A program made the translations under genes and the position numbers. Positions 8,020 through 15,716 of a stretch of 31,189 bases of DNA are shown in pieces (positions within the stretch are counted from its first letter, which is position 1; every line of letters starts with the position of its first letter). The notes below the pieces were generated by a model that searched no databases, was not told the origin of the DNA, and was given only the letters and a program-made list of their open reading frames with translations. The stretch spans positions 1 through 31,189 of the forward strand of contig CAZSPP010000019.1 of the NCBI GenBank assembly GCA_964608845.1, in the 5' to 3' direction. The DNA comes from JAHLMP01 sp964608845 (GTDB lineage Archaea; Aenigmatarchaeota; Aenigmatarchaeia; GW2011-AR5; JAHLMP01).

Positions 8020-9210
8020 ATGAAAAATGAAAAAAATAAAAAAGAAAAAACCAAATTGGAAGAGAAGAAAATCGATGAAAAGGAGATTAAAAGAATTGAA
8101 AGGCTGAGAAGAAAAAAACTAAAGGTTGCACAAGAATTTTGTGATGCAGTTTTGAAAAAATATAAAAAAATAATAAAGGCTGTTGTTGTTTTTGGTTCAT
8201 TAACAAGGAACGATTTCACTGAAAAAAGTGATATAGATATTTTGGTTATAATAGATGATACATTAGCGAGATTTACTCCTGAGATGAAAGAAGCTTTTGA
8301 CTTTAAACTTCAAGATATTGCAAGAAGTATTTCTGAATCTATTTCTGTTCAACCTGCATGGACATTAACAGAATTTTGGGACATGGCAAGAATAGGTCAC
8401 CCACTTCTTTACACAATTGTAAGAGATGGTTGGGCATTATATGACACTGGCTTTTTCATACCTGTTAGAAAATTATTAGAAAGAGGTAAAATTCCTCATA
8501 CAATAGAAGCTGTTGAATTTTTGATGCAAAGTGCTCCTAAAAAAATATCGCGAGTTGAAAATATCAAGCTTTTTATGATAGCAGAAGATTTGTATTATGC
8601 AGTTTTGAACGCTTCTCAGGCTGTTTTGATGTACATGGGAAAACAATCTCCTGTACCGAAGCAAACTCTAAAGGATATAAAAGAGTATCTTATTGAAACA
8701 AAAATGCTCGAAAAAAAGTATTTGAAATATTTTGAAAGGATTTTGAAGTTTAGAAAAGATGTTGAACATAAAAAGATAAAAAATGTGAGCGGGGAAAAAC
8801 TTGACAAATTTATTCAAATTGCTAAAGAATATGTAGAAAAAATGGAAAATATATTGGAATTCTTAAGAAAGAAAAGAAAAGAAGAAACAATAAAAAGAAA
8901 TTATGAGGTTTTAATCAAAGGAGCAATAACAGGACTAAAATATTTAGGAAAACTTCCTGAAAATCCCAAATATTTGCATGAATCAATAAAAAAATATCTT
9001 ATTAAAGAAGAGGGTCTTAGCCCATATTATGAAAATCTTTTTAAGAGAGTAGCAGCAATGAGAAAAATGGTTGATGATAATCTTGTAGATAAAATCCCTG
9101 AACGTGATGTTGAGCTTACAAGAGAATATGTTAGAAGGTTTATAAAAGATATAGAAAATGTAATAGAAAAAAGAGCAAAAACAAAAACTAATAACAAAAA
9201 TAATAGGTAA
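8020..9210 (+). CDS. MNT nucleotidyltransferase fused to two HEPN-like repeats
   Basis: A 396-residue three-part protein. Residues about 1-50 are lysine-rich and coiled. A minimal nucleotidyltransferase domain (about 40-150) has GS at 59-60, ten residues, then DID at 71-73, the GSx10DxD signature of MntA-type enzymes. Next come two helical repeats, about 160-285 and 295-385, which align with each other (MGKQSPVPKQTLKDIKEYL against LGKLPENPKYLHESIKKYL). The first keeps the HEPN RNase motif R-x4-H (RKDVEH, 245-250); the second has RKMVDD, so the histidine is lost. In two-gene HepT/MntA systems the antitoxin modifies a tyrosine two places after the histidine; here that position is lysine. It may be an RNA- or nucleotide-acting enzyme rather than a toxin. 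GGAG lies 9 bases before the ATG. The 3' end overlaps the convergent next gene by 23 bases. Confidence 0.85.
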   Translation: MKNEKNKKEKTKLEEKKIDEKEIKRIERLRRKKLKVAQEFCDAVLKKYKKIIKAVVVFGSLTRNDFTEKSDIDILVIIDDTLARFTPEMKEAFDFKLQDIARSISESISVQPAWTLTEFWDMARIGHPLLYTIVRDGWALYDTGFFIPVRKLLERGKIPHTIEAVEFLMQSAPKKISRVENIKLFMIAEDLYYAVLNASQAVLMYMGKQSPVPKQTLKDIKEYLIETKMLEKKYLKYFERILKFRKDVEHKKIKNVSGEKLDKFIQIAKEYVEKMENILEFLRKKRKEETIKRNYEVLIKGAITGLKYLGKLPENPKYLHESIKKYLIKEEGLSPYYENLFKRVAAMRKMVDDNLVDKIPERDVELTREYVRRFIKDIENVIEKRAKTKTNNKNNR

Positions 9211-10003
9211 GATTTATCTTTTCACATTCTTTTTCAATCCTTTTCTTTATTTCAGAAAAGTAACTTTCTTCTAAATCATTAAATAAAATTTGTGAATATT
9301 TTTTCACAAGATTTGAATCTATCTTCATTAAAGACTCTTTTATATATTTCCAATTTCCTGCTTTTATGTTAAGCTTATCTATCAAAATAAAATCAATGTT
9401 TATTTTTTTAAAAAAATTCAACATTTCATTTAGACTTTTTTCTGTAATAAATGGAAGTATTGGAGCAACCATAGCATAAGTTTCTATTCCAAACTCTTTT
9501 GCTTTTTTTAAGATATCGATCCTTTCTTTAATTGGAGAAGCATTTGGCTCAAAAACTTTTCTTATTTCTTCATCTAAAGTAACAATTGTTAATCCAAGAG
9601 TTATATTTTTAATTTTTTTAATTATATCAAAATCTCTTTCTACAAGAGAAGATTTTGTTAATATATTTATATGAAATTTATTAAAATCGGAAAATGTTTC
9701 AAGAATCTTTCTTGTTAACATGTATTTTTTCTCTGTTTCTTGATATGGATCTGTTACACTGCTTATCAATATACTTCCTTTTTTAATTTTCATTATTTCT
9801 TTTTTAATCAATTCTATTAAATTGATTTTTACTTCAACAAATTCGCCCCAATCTGCGGAGCAAGAAGAAAATTTTTTCATGTATCTTGCAAAACAATATT
9901 TACATCCATGCAAACAACCTAAATAAGGATTTATAGAATAATCTATTCCATAAATTCCGCTTTTGCTTATTGCCTTTTTGCACTCAACTTCCTTTATTAT
10001 CAT
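9188..10003 (-). CDS. Radical SAM protein of the SPL-like (spore photoproduct lyase-related) group
   Basis: A 271-residue protein with the radical SAM cluster motif CLHGCKYC (Cys30, Cys34, Cys37), which holds a 4Fe-4S cluster and cleaves S-adenosylmethionine. The context INPYLGCLHGCKYCFARYM, with later SSVTDPYQETEKKY, ILTKSSLVERDFDIIKKI and APILPFIT, matches the SplB/Rv2578c-type subgroup. Members of that group are mostly uncharacterised; spore photoproduct lyase itself repairs a thymine dimer. Length is normal for the group. Only 33 bases separate its ATG from that of nreA on the other strand, so the two share a promoter region. A repair role is suggested by context but unproven. Confidence 0.88.
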   Translation of the reverse strand: MIIKEVECKKAISKSGIYGIDYSINPYLGCLHGCKYCFARYMKKFSSCSADWGEFVEVKINLIELIKKEIMKIKKGSILISSVTDPYQETEKKYMLTRKILETFSDFNKFHINILTKSSLVERDFDIIKKIKNITLGLTIVTLDEEIRKVFEPNASPIKERIDILKKAKEFGIETYAMVAPILPFITEKSLNEMLNFFKKINIDFILIDKLNIKAGNWKYIKESLMKIDSNLVKKYSQILFNDLEESYFSEIKKRIEKECEKINLTYYFCY

Positions 10004-10036
10004 GTTATTAAAATTATTTGTTAAAAATTAATTAAT
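10004..10036. promoter_or_regulatory. 33-bp divergent start region between the SPL-like gene and nreA
   Basis: The entire spacer between two divergent ATGs is 33 bases, all A/T apart from a few G/C. TATA elements at the usual distance would have to lie at its edges or inside the opposite reading frames. Leaderless transcripts on both sides are likely. Confidence 0.5.
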
Positions 10037-11389
10037 ATGAATACTCAAAAGAAAAGATTTGTAAAAATAGTAAAAGCAAAAATACCTTGGATCTCTCATG
10101 TAGTTAATGAAAATAATGTAAAGAATTTTTTGCAAAATGAAATAAAAATAAAAATACCTAAGAAGAGTTTATGTGTTTATTGTCGAGGCTCTAAAATGCT
10201 TTGCGGAAAAATTAAATGTCCAATCTTTAGTAAAATATATTCATTCCTAAAAATAAAGCAACATCTCAAAAAAGAAATTTTTGGTAATTCTCCACCATCT
10301 ATATTTATAGGGAGAATTGGATATCCTTATGTTTATGCGGGTCCTGCGGTTCCCCAAGAAATTGGAGACACAAGTATTTACGATTCTCCTGAATTATGGA
10401 TTGATAAAAGTTTTGATGAAATAATTGAATTTAGATTCAAGCTTATAAGAGGAAAATTTTTAACAAATGTTAAAAATCTAGAAAAATGTAAATTTATTGA
10501 ATATATTCAAGAGCTAGCAATGTCAAAAAACCCTGTCGAAACTGAAATTATACTAAAAAATAAACCAACACAAAGTATAATACTTGATAGCGAAGTTCAG
10601 CCATTTGGTCCAGGAGGAATTGTTGAAGATGTAAAAATAAGAAATCCAAAAGCGGATGCAAAAATAGAAAAGGTGTATTATGATTATGATCTTAAGGCCG
10701 AAGATGCTATAATAGAGTTATATAAAAAAGGCTTAAATATTTCTCAAATACAAAAGGCTTTCAGTGCAGGCTTATTTGGAATAAAAATTCAAAGAAGACT
10801 TGTTCCAACAAGATGGAGCATCACAGCTGTTGATTCAATAATCTCAGAAAATATTTTAGAAGAAATAAGAAATTATCCTTTAATAAACAATTTTTTGGTT
10901 TATGAGTTTAAACATTTGGATAGACTGTTTATTGTTTTACTATTTCCTGATTCTTGGGGGTATGAATTAATAGAAGCTTGGTATCCAAATACTACTTGGA
11001 ATCCCAATGAGAATTACATAACAATATGCTCAGATGGAGAAGATTATTGGGGAAGAAAAAATTATCCTGACATTGGAGGATGCTATTTTTCTGCAAGACT
11101 TGCTGTAGCAGAAAAGCTAAAAGAAATGAAAAAACAAGCAAGAGCTTTAGTTATAAGCGAAGCTTATCCTGGACATATATTGCCATTAGGTGTTTGGGAA
11201 GTTAGGGAAAGTGTAAGAGCTGCCTTAGGTTTTTATCCAAAAAAATTTGAAAATATTGTAGAGGCCTTAGAATATTTATCCACAAGAATAAAAACTCCAA
11301 TAAACAAATTAATTGATCAAAGCAAAATCCTTAAAGATTTCTTTACTCAGAAAAAAATAACCCATTTCCTAAATAATTCAAATACCTAA
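10037..11389 (+). CDS. nreA: NreA-type archaeal DNA repair protein
   Basis: NreA is an archaeal protein linked to DNA damage resistance and to the PCNA sliding clamp. Evidence: an N-terminal zinc-binding cluster CVYCRGSKMLCGKIKC (Cys46, 49, 56, 61), then SPPSIFIGRIGYPYVYAGP and the conserved core with SEVQPFGPGGIVEDVKI. After this come RRLVPTRWSITAVD, EAWYPNTTWNP and GGCYFSARLAVAEKL, all typical of the family. Length (450) is about normal. Near the C-terminus QSKILKDFF (428-436) resembles a PCNA-interacting peptide, but with one residue too many between the glutamine and the phenylalanines, and 14 residues follow it. It overlaps the convergent MEMO gene by 4 bases. Confidence 0.92.
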   Translation: MNTQKKRFVKIVKAKIPWISHVVNENNVKNFLQNEIKIKIPKKSLCVYCRGSKMLCGKIKCPIFSKIYSFLKIKQHLKKEIFGNSPPSIFIGRIGYPYVYAGPAVPQEIGDTSIYDSPELWIDKSFDEIIEFRFKLIRGKFLTNVKNLEKCKFIEYIQELAMSKNPVETEIILKNKPTQSIILDSEVQPFGPGGIVEDVKIRNPKADAKIEKVYYDYDLKAEDAIIELYKKGLNISQIQKAFSAGLFGIKIQRRLVPTRWSITAVDSIISENILEEIRNYPLINNFLVYEFKHLDRLFIVLLFPDSWGYELIEAWYPNTTWNPNENYITICSDGEDYWGRKNYPDIGGCYFSARLAVAEKLKEMKKQARALVISEAYPGHILPLGVWEVRESVRAALGFYPKKFENIVEALEYLSTRIKTPINKLIDQSKILKDFFTQKKITHFLNNSNT

Positions 11390-12174
11390 AAAATTATAAT
11401 TCCTGCATATGTAACAAAAGATGAATTTTTTGTTATTTCATAAGAGGTTGAATATTTTACTAAAATTCCTTTTTCTGCTCCTATCTTTTTTGCTATTAAA
11501 AGGATTAATGTTATAGGAACAAAACCACAAATTGTTAAATCTTTTTCTAAAACAAAGTTGTAAAATTTCTTCGCTTCAAGGTTTTCTATAAATTTTATAG
11601 CCTTTCTATCTATTTTTTTAACCTCTTCTAAAATCTCTTTTTGGGTTCCTGAAAATGGCTCATAATCATACATTGGTCCGTAATGAATAAAATCGCTAGA
11701 AGCTATATAGAAAAATTCTTCATTTGCAAGCTTTTCTGCTAATTCCTCTATCTCTTTAAAAGATAAGTAAGATAAGCAAATCGGCAATATTTCAAAATCT
11801 TTAAATAGATATTGAAGAAATGGAATTTGAACCTCTATTGAGTGTTCATATATATGTGCGTTTTCATCTATCTCTAACTTATTAAATCTTTTTGTTTTAA
11901 CAACTCCTAAAGGAGTTAACCAATCCTCTTGGCTTAAAGCAACCTTTTTTCCTATTCCAGTATGATTCGGGCCAGCTATCAAAAAAGTTTTTTTCTCTGT
12001 TTTTATTTTTGAATATACTTTACCTGCAACACTTCCTGAATAAATATAGCCTGCATGAGGAACTATAGCTGCCTTCGCGTCTATTTTATCGGTTTTAATT
12101 ATAAATTTTTTTATCATAGAAATAAGTTCTTCTTTATTTCCAGGATAAAATCCTATTGCCGCAGGATATCTCAT
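11386..12174 (-). CDS. MEMO family protein (AmmeMemoRadiSam system protein B)
   Basis: Related to human MEMO1 and to bacterial/archaeal proteins often encoded near AMMECR1 and a specific radical SAM protein. Motifs: VPHAGYIYSG (His40), AGPNHTG (His71), EHSIEVQIPFLQ and SSDFIHYG. LTICGFVPI contains Cys216. His, His and Cys correspond to the metal/copper ligands of MEMO1, so metal binding is likely retained. The length of 262 residues is usual. No AMMECR1 or AmmeMemoRadiSam-type radical SAM gene is in the window; the radical SAM protein at 9188 is of another subgroup. The biochemical role in archaea is not settled. Confidence 0.92.
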   Translation of the reverse strand: MRYPAAIGFYPGNKEELISMIKKFIIKTDKIDAKAAIVPHAGYIYSGSVAGKVYSKIKTEKKTFLIAGPNHTGIGKKVALSQEDWLTPLGVVKTKRFNKLEIDENAHIYEHSIEVQIPFLQYLFKDFEILPICLSYLSFKEIEELAEKLANEEFFYIASSDFIHYGPMYDYEPFSGTQKEILEEVKKIDRKAIKFIENLEAKKFYNFVLEKDLTICGFVPITLILLIAKKIGAEKGILVKYSTSYEITKNSSFVTYAGIIIF

Positions 12175-12245
12175 GAATTTAATTTTATTTTAAAGATTTT
12201 TATTTCATTGGAATTTTTTATTATTTTTTAACTTGAAAAAATAAA

Positions 12246-13172
12246 TTATAAAGATCTTGCTTTTAATGAAGAAAAGAGATGAGCTAATCTTAATGGTTCT
12301 GGAATTTTATATTTAATAAATTTTTTTGTAATTTCCTTAGATGATTCTATATCTATCAAATTTCCTGGAGAAACGAATATTTTTTCTTTTCCTATTTTTA
12401 CTACACATCCTACTTTTTTATTGTTAACAAAAACGTAATCTCTTTTTATATTTCCTATTAACAACTTTTTTGCAACCCCTATTGTAGGAATTTTTAAAAT
12501 TGTCCCTACGTAACAAGCTATTCCAAAATTTCTAGGATGCAATATTCCATTTCCGTCAACAAAAATTACATCTGGCTTATTTTTTACTCTTTTCATAATT
12601 TTTAGAATTATTGGGCCCTCTCTATAAGAAAAATATGTTGGTATATATGGAAATTTCACTTTTGTTTTTATTATGATTTTTTCTATTTCGTTAAAGTTTT
12701 TATCCATAGAAACATATGAGCATACCCCAAAATTTTCTTTATAAGATACATCCACTCCTGCGACAATAGAATAGTTTTTTAATGACTTTAATTCCATCTT
12801 CTTTTTCATTCTTTTTTCATCTTCTATTAATTTTTTTAATGGAAAATCTGTTTTAAAATCAGTGAAAAGCAAATTTTCAAAATTTAAAACTTTTCCATTT
12901 TCAATTTTAATTCCTTCCTTTTCCAATCTCTTTTTCTTTTCCTCTATTCCTAAGCTATAGCCGCCAATTTCTCCATTTGATAGAATAACTTTATAGCAAG
13001 GATATTTATTAGGATATTTATTTTTGTTTAATATTTCTCCTACTGCTCTTACAGAAATTTCATCTCCTAGAGCTATAGCTAAATGTTTATATGTTGTAAT
13101 CTTTCCATAAGGAATTTGTCTAAGAAAACTTAAAACATATCTTTCAATATTAGGGATTTTTGTTGGATCCAT
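12246..13172 (-). CDS. O6-alkylguanine-DNA alkyltransferase domain fused to endonuclease V
   Basis: A two-domain repair protein. Residues 1-95 form an AGT/ATL-like domain: helix-turn-helix with IPYGKITTYKHLA and RAVGEIL, the active-site region PCYKVI (Cys59) and GGYSLGIEEKKKRLEKEG. The usual PCHRV histidine is tyrosine 60. Residues 130-308 are endonuclease V, which nicks DNA beside deaminated bases such as inosine: VAGVDVSY (Asp141), YIPTYFSYRE (Tyr176, Glu185), FVDGNGILHPRNFG (Asp206), IGVAKKLLIG, SPGNLIDI and PLRLAH (His298). The same order is known from the bifunctional protein of Ferroplasma acidarmanus. The AGT domain lacks the N-terminal subdomain of larger relatives. Endonuclease V looks active; alkyl transfer is less certain. 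Confidence 0.92.
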   Translation of the reverse strand: MDPTKIPNIERYVLSFLRQIPYGKITTYKHLAIALGDEISVRAVGEILNKNKYPNKYPCYKVILSNGEIGGYSLGIEEKKKRLEKEGIKIENGKVLNFENLLFTDFKTDFPLKKLIEDEKRMKKKMELKSLKNYSIVAGVDVSYKENFGVCSYVSMDKNFNEIEKIIIKTKVKFPYIPTYFSYREGPIILKIMKRVKNKPDVIFVDGNGILHPRNFGIACYVGTILKIPTIGVAKKLLIGNIKRDYVFVNNKKVGCVVKIGKEKIFVSPGNLIDIESSKEITKKFIKYKIPEPLRLAHLFSSLKARSL

Positions 13173-13188
13173 AAGGATCTACAAAATT

Positions 13189-14097
13189 TTAAATAAAAAC
13201 CATTGAAAGTAAAACGAATAATAAATAACAGAAAAGCAATATCAAGCCTTCCATCCTTTCTATTTTTTTGTCAAACATGAAAAAGAAAATTAAAGAATAT
13301 GTCCCGAAAAGAAATGAAAATAAAAACAATTCTGCTTGACCTATAAATAAATTAGAAAAAAGCATCCCAATAGCTAAAATCAATGTTATATTAACAAAAC
13401 ATGAGCCAAAAATATTTCCTATCAAAATCTCGTGTTCTTTCTTTTTTCCAGAGCTTATAGTTACTGCAAGCTCAGGCAAAGTTGTGGAAAAAGATATTAA
13501 CAAAGCAGAAATTATTGTTTTATTAATTTCTAAAACTAGAGAAATTTGTTTTAAAGAAATAACTATAATTTCTGCAGAAAGCGAAAGAAGAAAAATAAAA
13601 AATATAATTTTTGCAAATATTCTATAACTGCTTTTATTTTTCTTTTTTTCATTCAAAGAATTAACTCTAAAAGATAATAGATTTTTTGAAACTAGGAAAA
13701 AAATTATCAAAGAAAAAGATCCTAAAACAAAATTAAATCCATAAAAAATTCCATAAAGAGATAGTAAAGTTGTAATAAAAATCATTTCATAGTATTTGTT
13801 TCTTTCTTTTATTTTAATTCCAAAAAAAGCTGCTGCCAATCCTAATACTAGCAAGATGTTCGTTATATTAGCACCTATTATATTTCCTAGCATTATATAT
13901 GCTTCTCTATTAAAAGATGAAACTATAGCAACAATAAATTCTGGAAGAGATGTTAGAAAAGATATTATAATCGCTCCTATTGCAGTTTTTGTTATTCCTG
14001 TAATTTGAGAATATTCTACAGAACTTTCAACAACTATATCACTTGATTTTGCTAATAAAAATAAGCCGAAAATAAGACCTAAAATGTATAAAAGCAT
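13189..14097 (-). CDS. CaCA-type sodium/calcium or cation/proton exchanger
   Basis: An integral membrane antiporter of 302 residues with about ten membrane segments. It shows the two inverted alpha repeats of the CaCA superfamily. The first reads FLTSLPEFIVAIVSS and GNIIGANITNILLVLG (about 45-88). The second reads STTLPELAVTISS and GNIFGSCFVNITLILAIG (about 205-245). The acidic residue in each LPE is a cation ligand in the family. Length and layout resemble bacterial YrbG and archaeal NCX-like proteins. The ion pair cannot be told from sequence alone. It lies 16 bases before the AGT-endonuclease V start and is divergent from the methyltransferase, 43 bases away. No regulatory site seen. Confidence 0.93.
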   Translation of the reverse strand: MLLYILGLIFGLFLLAKSSDIVVESSVEYSQITGITKTAIGAIIISFLTSLPEFIVAIVSSFNREAYIMLGNIIGANITNILLVLGLAAAFFGIKIKERNKYYEMIFITTLLSLYGIFYGFNFVLGSFSLIIFFLVSKNLLSFRVNSLNEKKKNKSSYRIFAKIIFFIFLLSLSAEIIVISLKQISLVLEINKTIISALLISFSTTLPELAVTISSGKKKEHEILIGNIFGSCFVNITLILAIGMLFSNLFIGQAELFLFSFLFGTYSLIFFFMFDKKIERMEGLILLFCYLLFVLLSMVFI

Positions 14098-14140
14098 TTT
14101 AATCCTCTTTTAATTTATTTTCCTTCAAATTATAAAAATC

Positions 14141-15298
14141 ATGTATAAAATAAAAGAAAGGCTTGATTTAGGGAAGCTTGTTACATTTATTCCAAATAAA
14201 AATTTACCTATATATAGTTGGCTTTATTTTAAAGAAGGTTTTTCTAGGGATTTTGTTTTTTTAATTTTAGATGAATTTCACGCAAAAGAAAATCATATCA
14301 TTTTAGATCCTTTTTGTGGTTGCGGAACTACGTTGCTTGCATGTAAACAAAGAGGAATAAACGCAATAGGTTTTGATGTTTTGCCTATAGCTGTTTTTTC
14401 TTCTAGGGTTAAGATAAGAGACTATGAAACAGAAGAGCTAAAATTATATGCAAAAGAAATATTAAACAAAAAGTTTAAAAGATACGAAATTCCAAAAAGA
14501 TTTTTGAAATACTTTTCAAAATATATTTTAGAGGATATAATTTTTTTCAAGAACGAAATAAATAAAATAGAAGATGAAAAAATAAGGGATTTCATGCTTC
14601 TTGCATTAATAAATGCATCAATGAAATGTAGTTATGTGTTTAAAGATGGTGGAGTTCTAAAAATTAAAAAAAGAAATGTAGCTCCTTTAAGAGAAATGTT
14701 GAAAAGGCAAATATACAAAATGATTAAAGATCTATCGAATTTTGAAAAAAAGAAATGTGAAATTTTTGTAGATTTTGGCGATGCAAGAAATCTTAAAGTT
14801 GATAATGAATCAATAGATTTTATAATAACATCTCCTCCTTATCTCAATAAGATAGAATATACAAAAGTATATGAAATAGAAGAAGAACTTTTTCTTTCAG
14901 AAAAGGCTAAGCCAGGCATAAGATCATTCATTGAAAAAGAAACGAAAAATGCTATTATTCTAAAAGATGTTGAAAATGCATTAAACAAAAGTTTATTAGA
15001 AAAAATTTCTAGATATCCTAATGCTATAGCTTATGCGAATGATATTTACTTATCAATAAAAGAAATGTATAGAGTTTGTAAAAATTATTCTTTAGCCGCA
15101 ATTGTTATTGGAGATGGTGTCTTTGTTGAAGATAATGTTATTATAGAAGCAGACAAACTTTTAGCAGATATTGCAAGCTTCTGCGGATTCGATGTAAAAG
15201 AAATAGTTGTAGTAAACAAAAGATTTTACACTACACCAAAAAGAATAAAAAAAGGGATAATAAAAGAATACATTATTATATTAAAAAAAATTGGATAA
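14141..15298 (+). CDS. DNA-methyltransferase-like protein (N4-cytosine/N6-adenine type)
   Basis: A SAM-dependent methyltransferase of 385 residues. The SAM-binding motif ILDPFCGCGTTLLACK is at about 54-69, and FDVLPIAVFSS follows. The catalytic motif TSPPYLNKIEY, of the S/D/N-PPY type that methylates exocyclic amino groups, is at 230-240. Thus motif I comes before motif IV, unlike the common beta-class N4-cytosine enzymes where TSPPY comes first. The 160 residues between them are helical and charged. No restriction endonuclease or specificity subunit is beside it, so it would be a solitary enzyme, or it may act on RNA, where DPFCGxG-first order is also seen. The target is unknown. Confidence 0.8.
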   Translation: MYKIKERLDLGKLVTFIPNKNLPIYSWLYFKEGFSRDFVFLILDEFHAKENHIILDPFCGCGTTLLACKQRGINAIGFDVLPIAVFSSRVKIRDYETEELKLYAKEILNKKFKRYEIPKRFLKYFSKYILEDIIFFKNEINKIEDEKIRDFMLLALINASMKCSYVFKDGGVLKIKKRNVAPLREMLKRQIYKMIKDLSNFEKKKCEIFVDFGDARNLKVDNESIDFIITSPPYLNKIEYTKVYEIEEELFLSEKAKPGIRSFIEKETKNAIILKDVENALNKSLLEKISRYPNAIAYANDIYLSIKEMYRVCKNYSLAAIVIGDGVFVEDNVIIEADKLLADIASFCGFDVKEIVVVNKRFYTTPKRIKKGIIKEYIIILKKIG

Positions 15299-15308
15299 AA
15301 CTGCAAAA

Positions 15309-15662
15309 TTATGTTGTTGTGGTTGTTTGTGGCCTTTCAGGGACTCCACAGCAAGCTTCTCTACACATTTCAGTAGTATAATCTCTTCCAAATCTTCTTT
15401 GACATGCTGTAAACAAATTATCCCATTGTCCATTTCCGTCGGGATCATATCCTGATATAATTATTCTTTCAATATCTTCTCCTCTACATCCTCTTTGAAT
15501 AAGCTTTTCACAACCAATAGTCCATGCCTGAACATCGTTTACTGTTCCTGTTGGGGTTATTATTCCTGTCATTAAGATTACAACTATCAACATTACAATT
15601 ACTGCAACCGCTAGTATTACTATAAAGTTTACTGGCAATGAGATTGCTTTTAAGCGATTCAT
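15309..15662 (-). CDS. Pilin-like exported cysteine-rich small protein
   Basis: A 117-residue protein. Its N-terminus, NRLKAISLPVNFIVILAVAV, has a basic lead followed by a long uninterrupted hydrophobic segment, like archaeal type IV pilin class III signals cut after a K/R-A/G site. The mature part has several cysteines (GCEKLIQRGC, TACQRR, EMCREACCGV), suggesting disulfides or metal binding, and a Thr-only tail that could be glycosylated. It also contains SGYDPDGNGQWD, a short acidic loop reminiscent of calcium binding. GGGG lies 5 bases before the ATG, and TTATATATATAAG is a strong TATA element 30-40 bases upstream. Single gene convergent with the methyltransferase. Function unknown; pilin-like is inference. 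Confidence 0.72.
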   Translation of the reverse strand: MNRLKAISLPVNFIVILAVAVIVMLIVVILMTGIITPTGTVNDVQAWTIGCEKLIQRGCRGEDIERIIISGYDPDGNGQWDNLFTACQRRFGRDYTTEMCREACCGVPERPQTTTTT

Positions 15663-15691
15663 TTTAACCCCTAATACTTTATTGTTTTTAC

Positions 15692-15702
15692 TTATATATA
15701 TA
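15692..15702 (-). promoter_or_regulatory. Strong TATA element upstream of the pilin-like gene
   Basis: On the minus strand TTATATATATAAG precedes the ATG at 15662 by about 30-40 bases, with a GGGG ribosome binding site at 15668-15671. It is among the clearest TATA boxes in the window, suggesting good expression. Confidence 0.5.
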
Positions 15703-15716
15703 ATTAATTATGAGCC

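Noticed and set aside
7770..8219. 149-residue minus-strand frame
   Set aside because: Spans the junction of two good plus-strand genes and has the serine/phenylalanine-rich composition of an antisense artefact.
8020..9210. Classical two-gene HepT/MntA toxin-antitoxin pair
   Set aside because: Both domains are in one chain, with one degenerate HEPN copy, and the modified tyrosine is absent.
9188..10003. Radical SAM partner of the AmmeMemoRadiSam system
   Set aside because: Sequence around CLHGCKYC and SSVTDPYQ fits the SPL-like subgroup, and it is separated from the MEMO gene by nreA on the other strand.
14141..15298. Restriction-modification system
   Set aside because: No endonuclease or specificity gene lies beside the methyltransferase; neighbours are a cation exchanger and a pilin-like gene.
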